Of a stretch of 64,000 nt of DNA, positions 36,537-45,252 are shown piece by piece. The stretch is taken from positions 1-64,000 of the forward strand of contig NZ_JHVL01000014.1 of assembly GCF_000620125.1 (NCBI RefSeq). Direction: 5' to 3'. The translations under genes were made by a program, and so were the position numbers. Within the stretch, counting starts at the first letter, position 1. Every line of letters starts with the position of its first letter. Source of the stretch: Clostridiisalibacter paucivorans DSM 22131 (GTDB lineage: Bacteria; Bacillota; Clostridia; Tissierellales; Clostridiisalibacteraceae). Under the pieces are notes generated by a model. It saw only the letters and a list, made by a program, of their open reading frames with translations, searched no databases and was not told where the DNA came from.

Positions 36537-37154
36537 ATGGTGGTATTAAAAGGAATTCTTATTGGAATATTTGTTTCATTGCCTGTAGGTCCTATAGGGC
36601 TTTTATCTATTCAAAGGACATTAAATAGAGGGTGGAAGATAGGTTTTCTTTCAGGTGTTGGTGCAGCAGTATCAGATCTAGTTTATTCATCCATTGCAAT
36701 TTTGGGAATGGGATTTATTGATGATTTTTTAGAAAGAAATAGATATATTATTAATGAAATAACAGGAATTTTATTTTTAATCATTGGAATAAGTATTATT
36801 ATGAAGGCTGTATGCAATAAAAAAGTAAATACAGAGACAAAAGAAGATATTATACATCCAGCCTTTTCTACATTTTTAATGGGTTTGTCCAATCCCATGA
36901 CTTTTTTTATTTTTTTGGCTATTTTTACTAAGATAGGTATAGATGTAAATGTAGACAATTTTAAGCAAAATATAGTATTGGTAATTTCGATTTTTTTAGG
37001 TTCCTCTATATTGTGGTTTTTCACTTCTAATTTAGTTAAAGAGTCTAAAAAAAATTATAAAGAATGTAGTCTCTCTTTTATAGATAAGATAATAGGTACT
37101 ATAATAAGTATTTTTGGCATTATGAATTTACTTAAAGGTATAATGAGATTTTAA
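36537..37154 (+). CDS. LysE-family translocator
   Basis: 205 residues with six helices. The N-terminal GIFVSLPVGPIGLLSIQRTLNRG matches the LysE/RhtB superfamily, but the Gln-Asn of true LysE is replaced by the LLSIQ form, so substrate is open. The second-half FLMGLSNPMTFFIF also fits. ATG 36537 is chosen because AGGGGGA lies upstream; an ATG at 36480 would add an odd hydrophilic extension and has no ribosome site. It sits just ahead of the sigma-54 activator gene, without clear linkage. Confidence 0.75.
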   Translation: MVVLKGILIGIFVSLPVGPIGLLSIQRTLNRGWKIGFLSGVGAAVSDLVYSSIAILGMGFIDDFLERNRYIINEITGILFLIIGISIIMKAVCNKKVNTETKEDIIHPAFSTFLMGLSNPMTFFIFLAIFTKIGIDVNVDNFKQNIVLVISIFLGSSILWFFTSNLVKESKKNYKECSLSFIDKIIGTIISIFGIMNLLKGIMRF

Positions 37155-37222
37155 GTTATATGATTTTGCATATACTAAATACAATAAACATATGAGGTAT
37201 CATTATAAATAGGGGTGTATAT

Positions 37223-39118
37223 ATGAATCAATATATTCGTTTGATAGCACCGCATAGGAAGTTGAAGGATATATCTGATAGTGTGATAAAAAACAAGGGA
37301 CTATATAAGGAGACCATTGATACAGTTGTGGGAGATTTGAGTACTGGTGTAATTAAAGCTGTAGAAGCTAAAAAAGAGGGTATAGAGATTATAATTACTA
37401 GAGGAGGAACAGCTACTCTTATTAAGAATAAAGTAGACATACCAGTTGTAGAAATCAAAGTTACAGGATATGATTTGCTGAGGGCATTAAAGAAATATAT
37501 AGGTACCCATAAGAAAATAGCAGTTATTGGATATAGCAATGTGATAACAGGTGCTAGAAGTATAGGGGAAATATTAGGACTTGATATATGTTGGTTTAAG
37601 ATAGATAAGGAATCTGAAGCTATAGATAAAGTTAATGATGCTATAAATTTAGGGGTGGAGGTTGTAGTAGGTGATACTATATCTGTTATGGCAGCCAAAA
37701 GTAAGGGGTTGGAACATAGATTTATAATGTCTGGAAAGGAAGCAGTTATCAATGCCATAGAAGAGGCAATAAAGATACATGAAATCTCCATGAGAGAAAG
37801 AGAGAAAAGTAAAAGGCTGAAAGCTATCTTGGATTTTTCTCATGAAGGGATTATGTCTGTAGATAGTAAAGGAGTAGTAAATGTTTATAATACAGCAGCA
37901 GAGAAGATATTTAACAAGCCTTATAAAGAAGTTATAGGAAAACCAGTCAAAGATATAATACCAAATACTAGATTACCAGAAGTGCTAAAATCAGGAGAAA
38001 TGGAATTGGGTCGAATTCAAAAGATAAATGATAATATGAATATAGCAGTAAATAGGGTGCCAATAATTATAAAAAATGAGGTAAGGGGAGCCGTAACGAC
38101 ATTTCAAGATATAACTAAAATACAAGAATTAGAACAGAAGATAAGAAAGGAAATATTTAAGAGGGGACTTATAGCAAGGCATACCTTTCAGGATATATTA
38201 GGTGTAAGTCAAGAAATAAAGCGTATCATAAAATTGGCAAAAAAATATGCGAAAATAGACTCTACAGTATTGATACTTGGAAAAAGTGGTACAGGTAAGG
38301 AGCTTTTTGCACAATCCATACATAATTATAGCAATAGAAAAAAAGGCCCATTTGTTGCTATTAACTGCGCAGCATTACCTAGCAATTTATTGGAAAGTGA
38401 ATTATTTGGATATGTGGAAGGTGCATTTACAGGAGCAAGAAGAGGTGGAAAGCAAGGTCTATTTGAGATAGCCCATAATGGAACAATATTTTTAGATGAA
38501 ATAGGTGAGATGGATGCTATGCTTCAGGCCAGAATTCTTAGAGTTATCCAAGAACGTGAGGTTATGCGTATAGGCGATGATAAGTTGATTCCAATAAATG
38601 TACGTATTATAACTGCAACAAATAAAGATTTGAAAGAAGAAGTTATAAATGGTAATTTTAGAGAAGATTTATACTATAGATTAAATGTATTGAATTTAAA
38701 AATACCACAGTTAAAAGATAGAAAAGAAGATATCAAGATATTAGTAGATTTATTTTTAAATAAATTTAGTAAAAAATATGGAACTAAAGTTAAAGAGATA
38801 GACAATGATATGTTAGAATTTTTTCAACAATATGATTGGCCAGGTAATATAAGGGAGTTGCAGAATGTCATAGAAAAGATATCTGTAATAAGTGATACTA
38901 ATATAGCTAAAAAAGAAGATTTGGATATAATCATAAGAGAATTGTGTAGTGAAGGTGATAATATAGAACATCAAGATGTATTGCTACAAGGAACTTTAAA
39001 GGATATAGAAAAAAGGATATTAATAAAGGTGTTAAAAGAGGAAAATTACAATAAGACAAAAGCTGCTATGAGATTAGGCATAGATAGGGGAACTATAAAT
39101 AGAAAACTAAAAAACTGA
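37223..39118 (+). CDS. Sigma-54-dependent activator with PrpR_N sensor and PAS domain
   Basis: 631 residues. Residues about 1-190 form a PrpR_N ligand-binding domain (IITRGGTATLIKN, VVGDTISVMAAKSKG), about 195-300 a PAS domain, then an AAA+ domain with Walker A GKSGTGKE (about 353), GAFTGAR (about 400, the sigma-54 contact loop) and the EREVMRIG segment. The C-terminus is a Fis-type HTH (NYNKTKAAMRLGIDRGTINRKLKN). It should activate a sigma-54 promoter, and one is present at 39264 ahead of the acid-sugar operon. The PrpR_N domain probably senses a pathway sugar acid or its phosphate. Confidence 0.92.
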   Translation: MNQYIRLIAPHRKLKDISDSVIKNKGLYKETIDTVVGDLSTGVIKAVEAKKEGIEIIITRGGTATLIKNKVDIPVVEIKVTGYDLLRALKKYIGTHKKIAVIGYSNVITGARSIGEILGLDICWFKIDKESEAIDKVNDAINLGVEVVVGDTISVMAAKSKGLEHRFIMSGKEAVINAIEEAIKIHEISMREREKSKRLKAILDFSHEGIMSVDSKGVVNVYNTAAEKIFNKPYKEVIGKPVKDIIPNTRLPEVLKSGEMELGRIQKINDNMNIAVNRVPIIIKNEVRGAVTTFQDITKIQELEQKIRKEIFKRGLIARHTFQDILGVSQEIKRIIKLAKKYAKIDSTVLILGKSGTGKELFAQSIHNYSNRKKGPFVAINCAALPSNLLESELFGYVEGAFTGARRGGKQGLFEIAHNGTIFLDEIGEMDAMLQARILRVIQEREVMRIGDDKLIPINVRIITATNKDLKEEVINGNFREDLYYRLNVLNLKIPQLKDRKEDIKILVDLFLNKFSKKYGTKVKEIDNDMLEFFQQYDWPGNIRELQNVIEKISVISDTNIAKKEDLDIIIRELCSEGDNIEHQDVLLQGTLKDIEKRILIKVLKEENYNKTKAAMRLGIDRGTINRKLKN

Positions 39119-39166
39119 AAAGATGTATATTGCATCGTGACTGATGCAATATACATCTTTTTTTTA
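39118..39166 (+). terminator. Rho-independent terminator
   Basis: AAAGATGTATATTGCATC and GATGCAATATACATCTTT form an 18-bp perfect stem with a 6-base loop, followed by a T-run. It ends the sigma-54 activator gene. Confidence 0.9.
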
Positions 39167-39263
39167 TAGAGTTTTTTATATTCAATATGGCTATGAGAAG
39201 ATTATAATATATAGACTTTGAAAATTAGTCGTTTGTAAAGAATTTTGCTTAAAACTAATTAAA

Positions 39264-39279
39264 TGGCATAAATCTTGCT
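39264..39279 (+). promoter_or_regulatory. Sigma-54 (-24/-12) promoter
   Basis: TGGCAT, 5 bases, TTGCT: GG (39265-39266) and GC (39277-39278) are separated by exactly 10 bases, matching the TGGCAC-N5-TTGCW consensus. It lies about 50 bases before the UxaA-small gene and just downstream of a sigma-54 activator gene. Confidence 0.85.
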
Positions 39280-39326
39280 TCTTTATTAAAGTAGACAGAA
39301 AATTTAAAAATAAAGGAGGAAAGACA

Positions 39327-39620
39327 ATGGGATTAAAGGCTATAATTGCAAATTCTAAAGACAATGTTGCTACAGCTATTTCTAATATCGTGAAAAAAGA
39401 AAAGGTTTCCATGAACCTAGAAGATGATATTGTGGAAATAGTATCAAACCAAGATATACCCTTTGGACATAAGATGTCTCTAAAAGATATAAAAAAGGGC
39501 GATGATGTCATAAAATATGGAGAAGTAATAGGAATGGCAACTCAAGATATTAATAGAGGGGATTATGTACACATTCATAATGTTGAAAGCAAAAGAGGAA
39601 GAGGAGATTTAACAAAATAG
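39327..39620 (+). CDS. UxaA-family dehydratase/lyase small subunit (SAF domain)
   Basis: 97 residues with the SAF-type pattern of altronate dehydratase, galactarate dehydratase and SuyA small domains: FGHKMSLKDIKKGDDVIKYGEVIGMATQDINRGDYVHIHNVES. The partner large subunit follows after 14 bases. In some family members the two are one chain; here they are split, as in SuyAB sulfolactate sulfo-lyase and several acid-sugar dehydratases. First gene of the sigma-54-controlled operon. AAAGGAGG precedes the ATG. Confidence 0.85.
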   Translation: MGLKAIIANSKDNVATAISNIVKKEKVSMNLEDDIVEIVSNQDIPFGHKMSLKDIKKGDDVIKYGEVIGMATQDINRGDYVHIHNVESKRGRGDLTK

Positions 39621-39634
39621 GAGGAGGTATTGGT

Positions 39635-40792
39635 ATGAAAATAATGGGCTATAGAAGAGAAAATGGAAAAATAGGCATAAGGAATCATGTAGTAATACTT
39701 CCAACATCTGTATGTTCCAGTGAAACAGCAGTAAGAATCAGTAGAAATGTAGAAGGAAGTATAGCGTTGCCCCATCAGCATGGTTGCTGTCAAGTAGGAG
39801 CGGACCATGACCAGACTGTAAGGACTTTAATAGGGCTTGGAAGCAATCCCAATGTGGCTAAAGTATTGGTAGTAGGTCTAGGATGTGAGGGTGCAGAACC
39901 TACCTATGTAGCCGATGAAATAAGGAAAACAGGAAAAACAGTAGAGACCATTACTATTCAACAGTGTGGAGGCACATTAAAGACTATAGAGAAGGGAACA
40001 AGGATAGCTAGAGATATGGTACAAAGTGTGGCAAATATTCCTAGAGAAGAAGTAGATATGGATGAAATAGTTTTAGGCATAGAATGTGGAGGAACTGATA
40101 CTACCTCGGGTATAGCTGCCAATCCAGCAGTAGGTGTAAGCTCAGATATCCTTATAAAAAAAGGTGGTACTGCAATGCTCTCAGAGACTACTGAATTGAT
40201 AGGGGCAGAACATATATTGGCCAAGAGGGCTGTAAATAGAGAAGTAGCTGAAAAATTGATAGAAATAGTGGACAGAACTGAAAAAAGGGCTATGAGTTTA
40301 GGCGTAGATATAAGGGGCAGTCAACCTACACCAGGAAATATAGAAGGTGGTGTGATAACTATAGAAGAAAAATCTTTAGGATGTATATATAAGGCAGGCT
40401 CTGCACCTATACAAGGAGTATTAGAGTATGCAGAATGTCCTAAAGGAAAGGGATTCTATGTAATGGATACTCCTGGTCAGGATATAGAATCTATTACTGG
40501 CATGTTAGCTGGAGGTGCCCAGATAATTATATTTACTACAGGGAGGGGCACACCTACGGGATCGCCAATAGCGCCAGTTATAAAAATAACCGGTAATAGT
40601 AATACCTATAATAATATGATAGACAATATGGATATAAATGCTGGAAAAATAATTGATGAACAAGTATCAATAGAGGATTTAGGAAAAGAGATATTTGAAG
40701 AGATGGTTAAAGTATGTAATGGTAAAATAACTAAGGCAGAGGCCCTTAAACATAGGGAATTCGGCATATATAAAATAGCCCCCACATTTTAG
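39635..40792 (+). CDS. UxaA-family dehydratase/lyase large subunit
   Basis: 385 residues. It has the family's Cys-containing motifs: GCCQVGADHDQT, GLGCEGAEP, QQCGGT, GIECGGTDTTSG, LGCIYKAG and YAECPKGKG. These are shared by altronate, galactarate and sulfolactate-type enzymes, which use a metal ion to eliminate water or sulfite from a 2-hydroxy acid. With a four-carbon acid-sugar kinase and PdxA2 downstream, the substrate is more likely a sugar acid than altronate itself, since uxaB and uxuA neighbours are absent. The exact substrate is not determinable here. Confidence 0.85.
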   Translation: MKIMGYRRENGKIGIRNHVVILPTSVCSSETAVRISRNVEGSIALPHQHGCCQVGADHDQTVRTLIGLGSNPNVAKVLVVGLGCEGAEPTYVADEIRKTGKTVETITIQQCGGTLKTIEKGTRIARDMVQSVANIPREEVDMDEIVLGIECGGTDTTSGIAANPAVGVSSDILIKKGGTAMLSETTELIGAEHILAKRAVNREVAEKLIEIVDRTEKRAMSLGVDIRGSQPTPGNIEGGVITIEEKSLGCIYKAGSAPIQGVLEYAECPKGKGFYVMDTPGQDIESITGMLAGGAQIIIFTTGRGTPTGSPIAPVIKITGNSNTYNNMIDNMDINAGKIIDEQVSIEDLGKEIFEEMVKVCNGKITKAEALKHREFGIYKIAPTF

Positions 40793-40800
40793 ATAAAGGC

Positions 40801-40842
40801 AATATTATGTAAAGTACATGGACATGTATTTTACATAATATT
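40801..40842 (+). repeat. Hairpin within the acid-sugar operon
   Basis: AATATTATGTAAA (40801-40813) and TTTACATAATATT (40830-40842) pair, with an inner TACATG/CATGTA stem. No T-run follows, so it is probably an mRNA processing or stability element, not a terminator. Confidence 0.5.
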
Positions 40843-40893
40843 TGGAATTACGAAAATAGAATAAATTTTATAATTTATTGAGGAGGAATAAAG

Positions 40894-41844
40894 TTGAAAA
40901 TCAAAGAGAATATAGAGAAAATACCAGGAGGAATGATGGTTGTACCTCTAGTTATAGGAGCAATTATTAATACTTTTTTTCCACAATTATTAGAAATAGG
41001 AGGATTTACTACAGCTATAGCTAATGGAGCTGGTGCCTTGATAGGTGTGTTTTTAGTATGTATGGGTGCAGGTATAAGTTTTAAGGCAGCACCAAAGGCC
41101 ATTAAGAAAGGTGCAGCTATTACTTTAAGTAAGTTTATAATAGGAGTTGTAATAGGACTAATAGTAGCTAAATTTTTTGGACAAAATGGATTATTTGGAC
41201 TTTCTTCTCTTGCTATAATATCAGCTATGACCAATACTAATGGAGGTCTTTATGCAGCGCTTACAGGAGAATTTGGGGATGAAACTGATGTAGGGGCTAT
41301 AGCAATAATATCTGTAAATGATGGTCCTTTTTTAACTATGATAGCATTGGGAACAGCTGGAATTGCCAGTATACCCTTTAAAGCATTAATAGCAGTTATT
41401 TTACCTATAATTGTGGGTATGATTTTAGGGAATTTAGATGCAAAGATGAGAGACTTTTTGACTAAAGGTGGTCCTATATTGATACCGTTTTTTGCATTTG
41501 CACTAGGTGCAGGAATCAATTTCCAAATGCTTATAAAAGCAGGATTACCAGGTATATTGTTAGGTATTATAACTACATTGATAGGAGGAACATTTAACAT
41601 ATTGGCTGATAAAGCTACAGGTGGTTCAGGTGTAGGAGGAGCGGCAGCTTCCAGTACAGCAGGAAATGCAGTAGCGACACCAGCAGCAGTGGCAATGGCA
41701 GATCCAGCACTTAAATCTATAGCTGCTGTAGCTACTCCACAAGTGGCTGCATCTACAATAACAACTGCACTGTTGGCACCAATCCTTACAACATACATTG
41801 CAAAAAGAAATAAAAGACTTAACAAAAAAGAAAATGCTGATTAA
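40894..41844 (+). CDS. 2-keto-3-deoxygluconate permease family transporter
   Basis: 316 residues, highly hydrophobic with about ten helices. Family-typical stretches are [21 protein letters not shown] at the start, [26 protein letters not shown] in the middle, and [20 protein letters not shown] near the end. KdgT proteins import 2-keto-3-deoxygluconate with protons; relatives are often found with acid-sugar kinases and likely carry related sugar acids. TTG start with AGGAGGAATAAAG. Third gene of the operon. Confidence 0.88.
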   Translation: MKIKENIEKIPGGMMVVPLVIGAIINTFFPQLLEIGGFTTAIANGAGALIGVFLVCMGAGISFKAAPKAIKKGAAITLSKFIIGVVIGLIVAKFFGQNGLFGLSSLAIISAMTNTNGGLYAALTGEFGDETDVGAIAIISVNDGPFLTMIALGTAGIASIPFKALIAVILPIIVGMILGNLDAKMRDFLTKGGPILIPFFAFALGAGINFQMLIKAGLPGILLGIITTLIGGTFNILADKATGGSGVGGAAASSTAGNAVATPAAVAMADPALKSIAAVATPQVAASTITTALLAPILTTYIAKRNKRLNKKENAD

Positions 41845-41859
41845 ATAGGAGAGGATATT

Positions 41860-43140
41860 GTGACTAATAAATTTATCATTATTGCAGACGATTTGACAGG
41901 CTCCAATGATACCGGTGTACAATTTAGTAAAAAAGGTTTGAAAACAGGAGTAGTTACAGACTTTTCTGGTATAAAAGAGGCTATAAATAATTTAGATACT
42001 ATTGTAATAGATACAGAGAGTAGATTTGATAAGAAAGAAATAGCATATGATAAGGTTAAAGAAGTAGCAAATATAGCAGAAACTGAAGGAGTTAATTATA
42101 TATATAAAAAAATAGACTCTACATTAAGAGGAAATATAGGCTCTGAAATAGAGGCTGCTATGGAAGGTTTTAATAGTAATCTAGCAATAATAGTGCCAGC
42201 ATTACCAGAGAATGGCCGTACTACAGTAGGAGGCATACATTTTGTAGACAATATTCCCCTTGAGCAAACGGAGATAGCTCAAGACCCCATTACACCTGTT
42301 AAAAATTCCTTTGTGCCAGAAATAATTACATTGCAGACAGATAAAAAAGTGGGAATAATAGGTTTGCAAGATGTAATTAAAGGAACAGAAATATTGAAAA
42401 ATAAGATCATTAAACTAAATAATCAAGGGTATGAAATCATTGTAATAGATGCTAATAATAAATCTAACCTTAAAGATATAGCAGATACCATTGCCCTTTT
42501 AGATAAAAAGATAATAATGTCGGGTTCGGCAGGACTGGCTGAATATTTACCAGAGGCCTTAAACTTAATAGATAGAAATGAGAATAGAGAAGGGACTGTG
42601 GTTATAATAGCAGGTAGTGTAAGTGATAATACAAGAAATCAAGTAAATTACCTATCTTCCTATGCCAATATAGAGATTATAGATATAGATATAAAGAGAA
42701 TGTTTTTGAATCCAGAGGAAGAAAAGAAAAGGATTTTAGAATTAGTAAATAGATGTGTAAAGGAAGATAGAGATATAGTAATAAGAAGTGCAAAGGATAG
42801 ACAGCAAGTTAAATATGCTAGAGATATAGGTAGAGAAAAAGGCCTTGCCAGCAACAATGTAAGTGATAATATTGCCCAGTTTTTTGGATTATTAACTAGG
42901 GAGATATGTAATAAACAAAATATAAAGGGTCTGATGTTAACCGGGGGAGATATAGCTATAAAGACAGCTAAATTTATGGAGGTTTCAGGAATAATAATAG
43001 AGGATGAAATATTGCCAGCTATACCCTATGGATATTTCATAAGTGAAAAATTTGGAGAAATACCTATTGTAACCAAAGCAGGGGGATTTGGAAAAGAAGA
43101 TACGATGATCAAGGTCATAGAGTTTTTGAAGAAAGGATGA
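41860..43140 (+). CDS. Four-carbon acid sugar kinase family protein
   Basis: 426 residues. The N-terminal domain begins IIADDLTGSNDTGVQFSKKG, the signature of the DUF1537 kinases that phosphorylate threonate, erythronate and related acids. The C-terminal nucleotide-binding domain has LMLTGGDIAIKTAKFM and PIVTKAGGFGKEDT. It probably phosphorylates the sugar acid at C4 using ATP, to feed the PdxA2 dehydrogenase encoded next. GTG start after AGGAGAGG, 16 bases after the permease gene. OtnK and DtnK are the closest characterised types. Confidence 0.9.
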   Translation: MTNKFIIIADDLTGSNDTGVQFSKKGLKTGVVTDFSGIKEAINNLDTIVIDTESRFDKKEIAYDKVKEVANIAETEGVNYIYKKIDSTLRGNIGSEIEAAMEGFNSNLAIIVPALPENGRTTVGGIHFVDNIPLEQTEIAQDPITPVKNSFVPEIITLQTDKKVGIIGLQDVIKGTEILKNKIIKLNNQGYEIIVIDANNKSNLKDIADTIALLDKKIIMSGSAGLAEYLPEALNLIDRNENREGTVVIIAGSVSDNTRNQVNYLSSYANIEIIDIDIKRMFLNPEEEKKRILELVNRCVKEDRDIVIRSAKDRQQVKYARDIGREKGLASNNVSDNIAQFFGLLTREICNKQNIKGLMLTGGDIAIKTAKFMEVSGIIIEDEILPAIPYGYFISEKFGEIPIVTKAGGFGKEDTMIKVIEFLKKG

Positions 43141-43146
43141 TAGTTG

Positions 43147-44145
43147 ATGAAAAGGAATGTACCATTGATAGGTGTAACTATGGGAGACCCTGCAGGAATT
43201 GGACCAGAAATTATATTAAAGAGTTTTAAAAATACCATTAGGCAACAAAATTATAATATTTTAGTTATAGGTAATATGGATGTAATGAAAAAGGTAAAGG
43301 ATATTATAGGGATTGAAGATATAATACTAAATGAAGTCCATGATACCGATGAATGTGATTTTAGTGATAATATCTTGAATGTGTTAAATATTGATAATAT
43401 AAAGATAGATGAATTATTACCAGGAGAGATACAAAAGATGGCAGGGAATGCAGCGTATGAGTATGTAGAAAGGGCAGTAAAGTTGACATTGGATGATGAA
43501 ATAGATGCCATTTCTACAGCACCTTTAAACAAAGAAGCAATGCATTTGGCAGGACATAATTATCCTGGTCATACAGAAATTCTAGCAAGATTGAGCAATG
43601 GAAAAGATTATGCTATGTTTTTATATGATGAAAGCTTAAAGGTGATCCATGTATCTACCCATGTATCATTACTTGAAGCTATACAAGGATTGTCAAAGGA
43701 TAGGATTGAATCAGTAATAAAACTTGCAGATAGTACTATGAAAAGACTGGGGTATGAAGACCCTAAAATAGCAGTAGCAGGTATCAATCCCCATGCTGGC
43801 GAAGGTGGATTATTTGGGGATGAAGAAATATCAACAATAAATCCAGCTATAGAAGAATGCAAAAGTTTGGGAATAAATGTGCAAGGGTCAATTTCTCCAG
43901 ATACGGTATTTGTAAGGGCAAAGGATAAAGAGTTTGATATTGTAGTAGTTATGTACCATGACCAAGGTCATATTCCCCTTAAATTATTAGGATTCCATAG
44001 TGGAGTAAATGTAACTGTAGGTTTACCCATCATAAGGACATCAGTTGACCATGGAACAGCATTTAATGTTGCATGGAAAGGATTGGCAGATGAGAGTAGT
44101 ATGACGCAGTCTATACAATTAGCAGCTAGATTGATAGGTAAATAG
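43147..44145 (+). CDS. PdxA2-type 4-phospho-acid-sugar dehydrogenase
   Basis: 332 residues, PdxA family: GVTMGDPAGIGPEI at the start, STAPLNKEAMHLAGHNYPGHTEIL with a metal-binding His, INPHAGEGGLFGDEE, and VMYHDQGHIPLKLLGF with SVDHGTAF near the end. PdxA oxidises 4-phosphohydroxythreonine in B6 synthesis; the PdxA2 branch, found next to DUF1537 kinases, oxidises D-threonate or D-erythronate 4-phosphate and decarboxylates to dihydroxyacetone phosphate. Its position four bases after the kinase gene favours that catabolic role. ATG 43147 is preferred over TTG 43144. Confidence 0.88.
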   Translation: MKRNVPLIGVTMGDPAGIGPEIILKSFKNTIRQQNYNILVIGNMDVMKKVKDIIGIEDIILNEVHDTDECDFSDNILNVLNIDNIKIDELLPGEIQKMAGNAAYEYVERAVKLTLDDEIDAISTAPLNKEAMHLAGHNYPGHTEILARLSNGKDYAMFLYDESLKVIHVSTHVSLLEAIQGLSKDRIESVIKLADSTMKRLGYEDPKIAVAGINPHAGEGGLFGDEEISTINPAIEECKSLGINVQGSISPDTVFVRAKDKEFDIVVVMYHDQGHIPLKLLGFHSGVNVTVGLPIIRTSVDHGTAFNVAWKGLADESSMTQSIQLAARLIGK

Positions 44146-44185
44146 CGGGTAGTATGTGGTTACTAATTAATATGATATTTTTATT

Positions 44186-44230
44186 AAAAAAAGGAGTTAA
44201 ATCTCTATAGAGATTTAACTCCTTTTTTTA
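44186..44230. terminator. Palindromic terminator ending the acid-sugar operon
   Basis: AAAAAAAGGAGTTAAATCTC and its complement form a 20-bp stem (44186-44229) ending in T7. Likely bidirectional in structure, though only plus-strand genes flank it. Confidence 0.9.
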
Positions 44231-44248
44231 ATAAAAATTCATCTTGTG

Positions 44249-44303
44249 TTGAAATTAACAATAAAATAATATAGAATATAAATAGAAAATGATATTCATT
44301 TTC
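44249..44303 (+). promoter_or_regulatory. Promoter overlapped by a Fur box
   Basis: TTGAAA (44249-44254), 17 bases, TAGAAT (44272-44277). GAAAATGATATTCATTTTC (44285-44303) follows at the expected start point. Its 8-bp arms are exact inverse complements and it matches the 19-bp Fur consensus GATAATGATAATCATTATC at 16 positions. Fur with Fe(II) should repress the downstream genes. Confidence 0.85.
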
Positions 44304-44349
44304 AATTACATAAAAATTATTGAAAAATATATTTAGGGGGTGAATCATA

Positions 44350-44694
44350 GTGCATGAATTAATTATATCAGGAATAGCATTTGGTCTATTTATTACTTGC
44401 CCAAGAATGGCTGGAATGATGCATATAATCAATAAGCATTCCAATAGCTCTGTACTAAGGACAGTTATAACAGGTACTATAATATCTATTCCCCTATTGT
44501 TGATTATGGTGGGGTTTTTTAACCTTTTTGGTATATGGGGAGCTGCTATTTTTTGTGTGTTAACTGATTTTACTGCTGCATTTATTATGAAGGAAATTAG
44601 TATCAATGCAGCAATAGAGACATTTATTATAGCATTATTTGTAGTATTGGGAGTGAAGGTAGCACCTATAATATCAAACTTAATAATAGGCTAG
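44350..44694 (+). CDS. Small membrane protein with CPRMAGMMH motif (paralog 1)
   Basis: 114 residues, family not recognised. Almost entirely hydrophobic, with four predicted helices (about 5-24, 38-58, 62-82, 88-110). The first helix ends CPRMAGMMHIIN: Cys, three Met and His within nine residues, a possible soft-metal site at the membrane. Shared with paralog 2 are ISIPLL, FCV-TD, I-IE and GVK-AP patterns. GTG start with GGGGGTGA 7 bases upstream. First gene of a Fur-box-controlled transcript. A role in iron or other metal handling is inferred from the operator and motif, not from homology. Confidence 0.65.
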   Translation: MHELIISGIAFGLFITCPRMAGMMHIINKHSNSSVLRTVITGTIISIPLLLIMVGFFNLFGIWGAAIFCVLTDFTAAFIMKEISINAAIETFIIALFVVLGVKVAPIISNLIIG

Positions 44695-44728
44695 TCAAAT
44701 ACATAAATTTTTTTGAGGGTGATTACAT

Positions 44729-45208
44729 ATGAAAGATAAATTAGGTTTTACAAGGGAAAATATTATATCTAGTTTAGCCTTTGCCTTTTTTGTTGTTTGT
44801 CCAAGAATGGCTGGGATGATGCATGTAATAGAGAGTTATACTAATGTTTCTATGTTGTATACCGTCTTGGTGGGCATAGTTATATCTATACCACTATTAA
44901 GATTAATGGTATTTATTTTTGCTAAATCAGGAGTATGGGCTGCACTTGGGTTTTGTGTCTTTACAGACTTAGGTTCTGCATTGATAATGAATGGAATTAA
45001 TATTAGTGCGACAATAGAGATTCTTGTGATAGCAATTTTTATGGTAATAGGAGTAAAATCAGCACCTCGTATATTAAATATATTTATTAAAAAACAAGAA
45101 GATAAAAAAACAGACGAAGAGGAAGAGATGAAAGAGGATAATGAAAGCTATAAAGATGAGGCATATGAAGAAGAGGAATTAGAAGATAGTAGTGTAAAGG
45201 AAGATTAA
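44729..45208 (+). CDS. Small membrane protein with CPRMAGMMH motif (paralog 2, acidic tail)
   Basis: 159 residues, clearly homologous to the preceding gene over its first 125 residues and arisen by tandem duplication: VVCPRMAGMMHVIE, VISIPLLRLMV, GVWAALGFCVFTDLGSALIM and VIGVKSAPRI align without large gaps. It differs by a longer N-terminus (MKDKLGFTREN) and a 40-residue C-terminal tail almost made of Glu, Asp and Lys (KKTDEEEEMKEDNE...), which could bind cations. The pair may form a heterodimeric membrane complex. Starts 34 bases after paralog 1, with GAGGGTGA. Confidence 0.65.
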   Translation: MKDKLGFTRENIISSLAFAFFVVCPRMAGMMHVIESYTNVSMLYTVLVGIVISIPLLRLMVFIFAKSGVWAALGFCVFTDLGSALIMNGINISATIEILVIAIFMVIGVKSAPRILNIFIKKQEDKKTDEEEEMKEDNESYKDEAYEEEELEDSSVKED

Positions 45209-45252
45209 ATTTTATAAGTTAAAAATAATTTCAAATAAATGGAGGAATTTAA

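Noticed and set aside
40801-40842. Hairpin as a terminator inside the acid-sugar operon
   Set aside because: It has no following T-run and the downstream gene belongs functionally to the operon.
44205-44606. Minus-strand open frame over the first CPRMAGMMH gene
   Set aside because: It is antisense to a gene with a good ribosome site, covers a terminator and the Fur box, and has no coding support.
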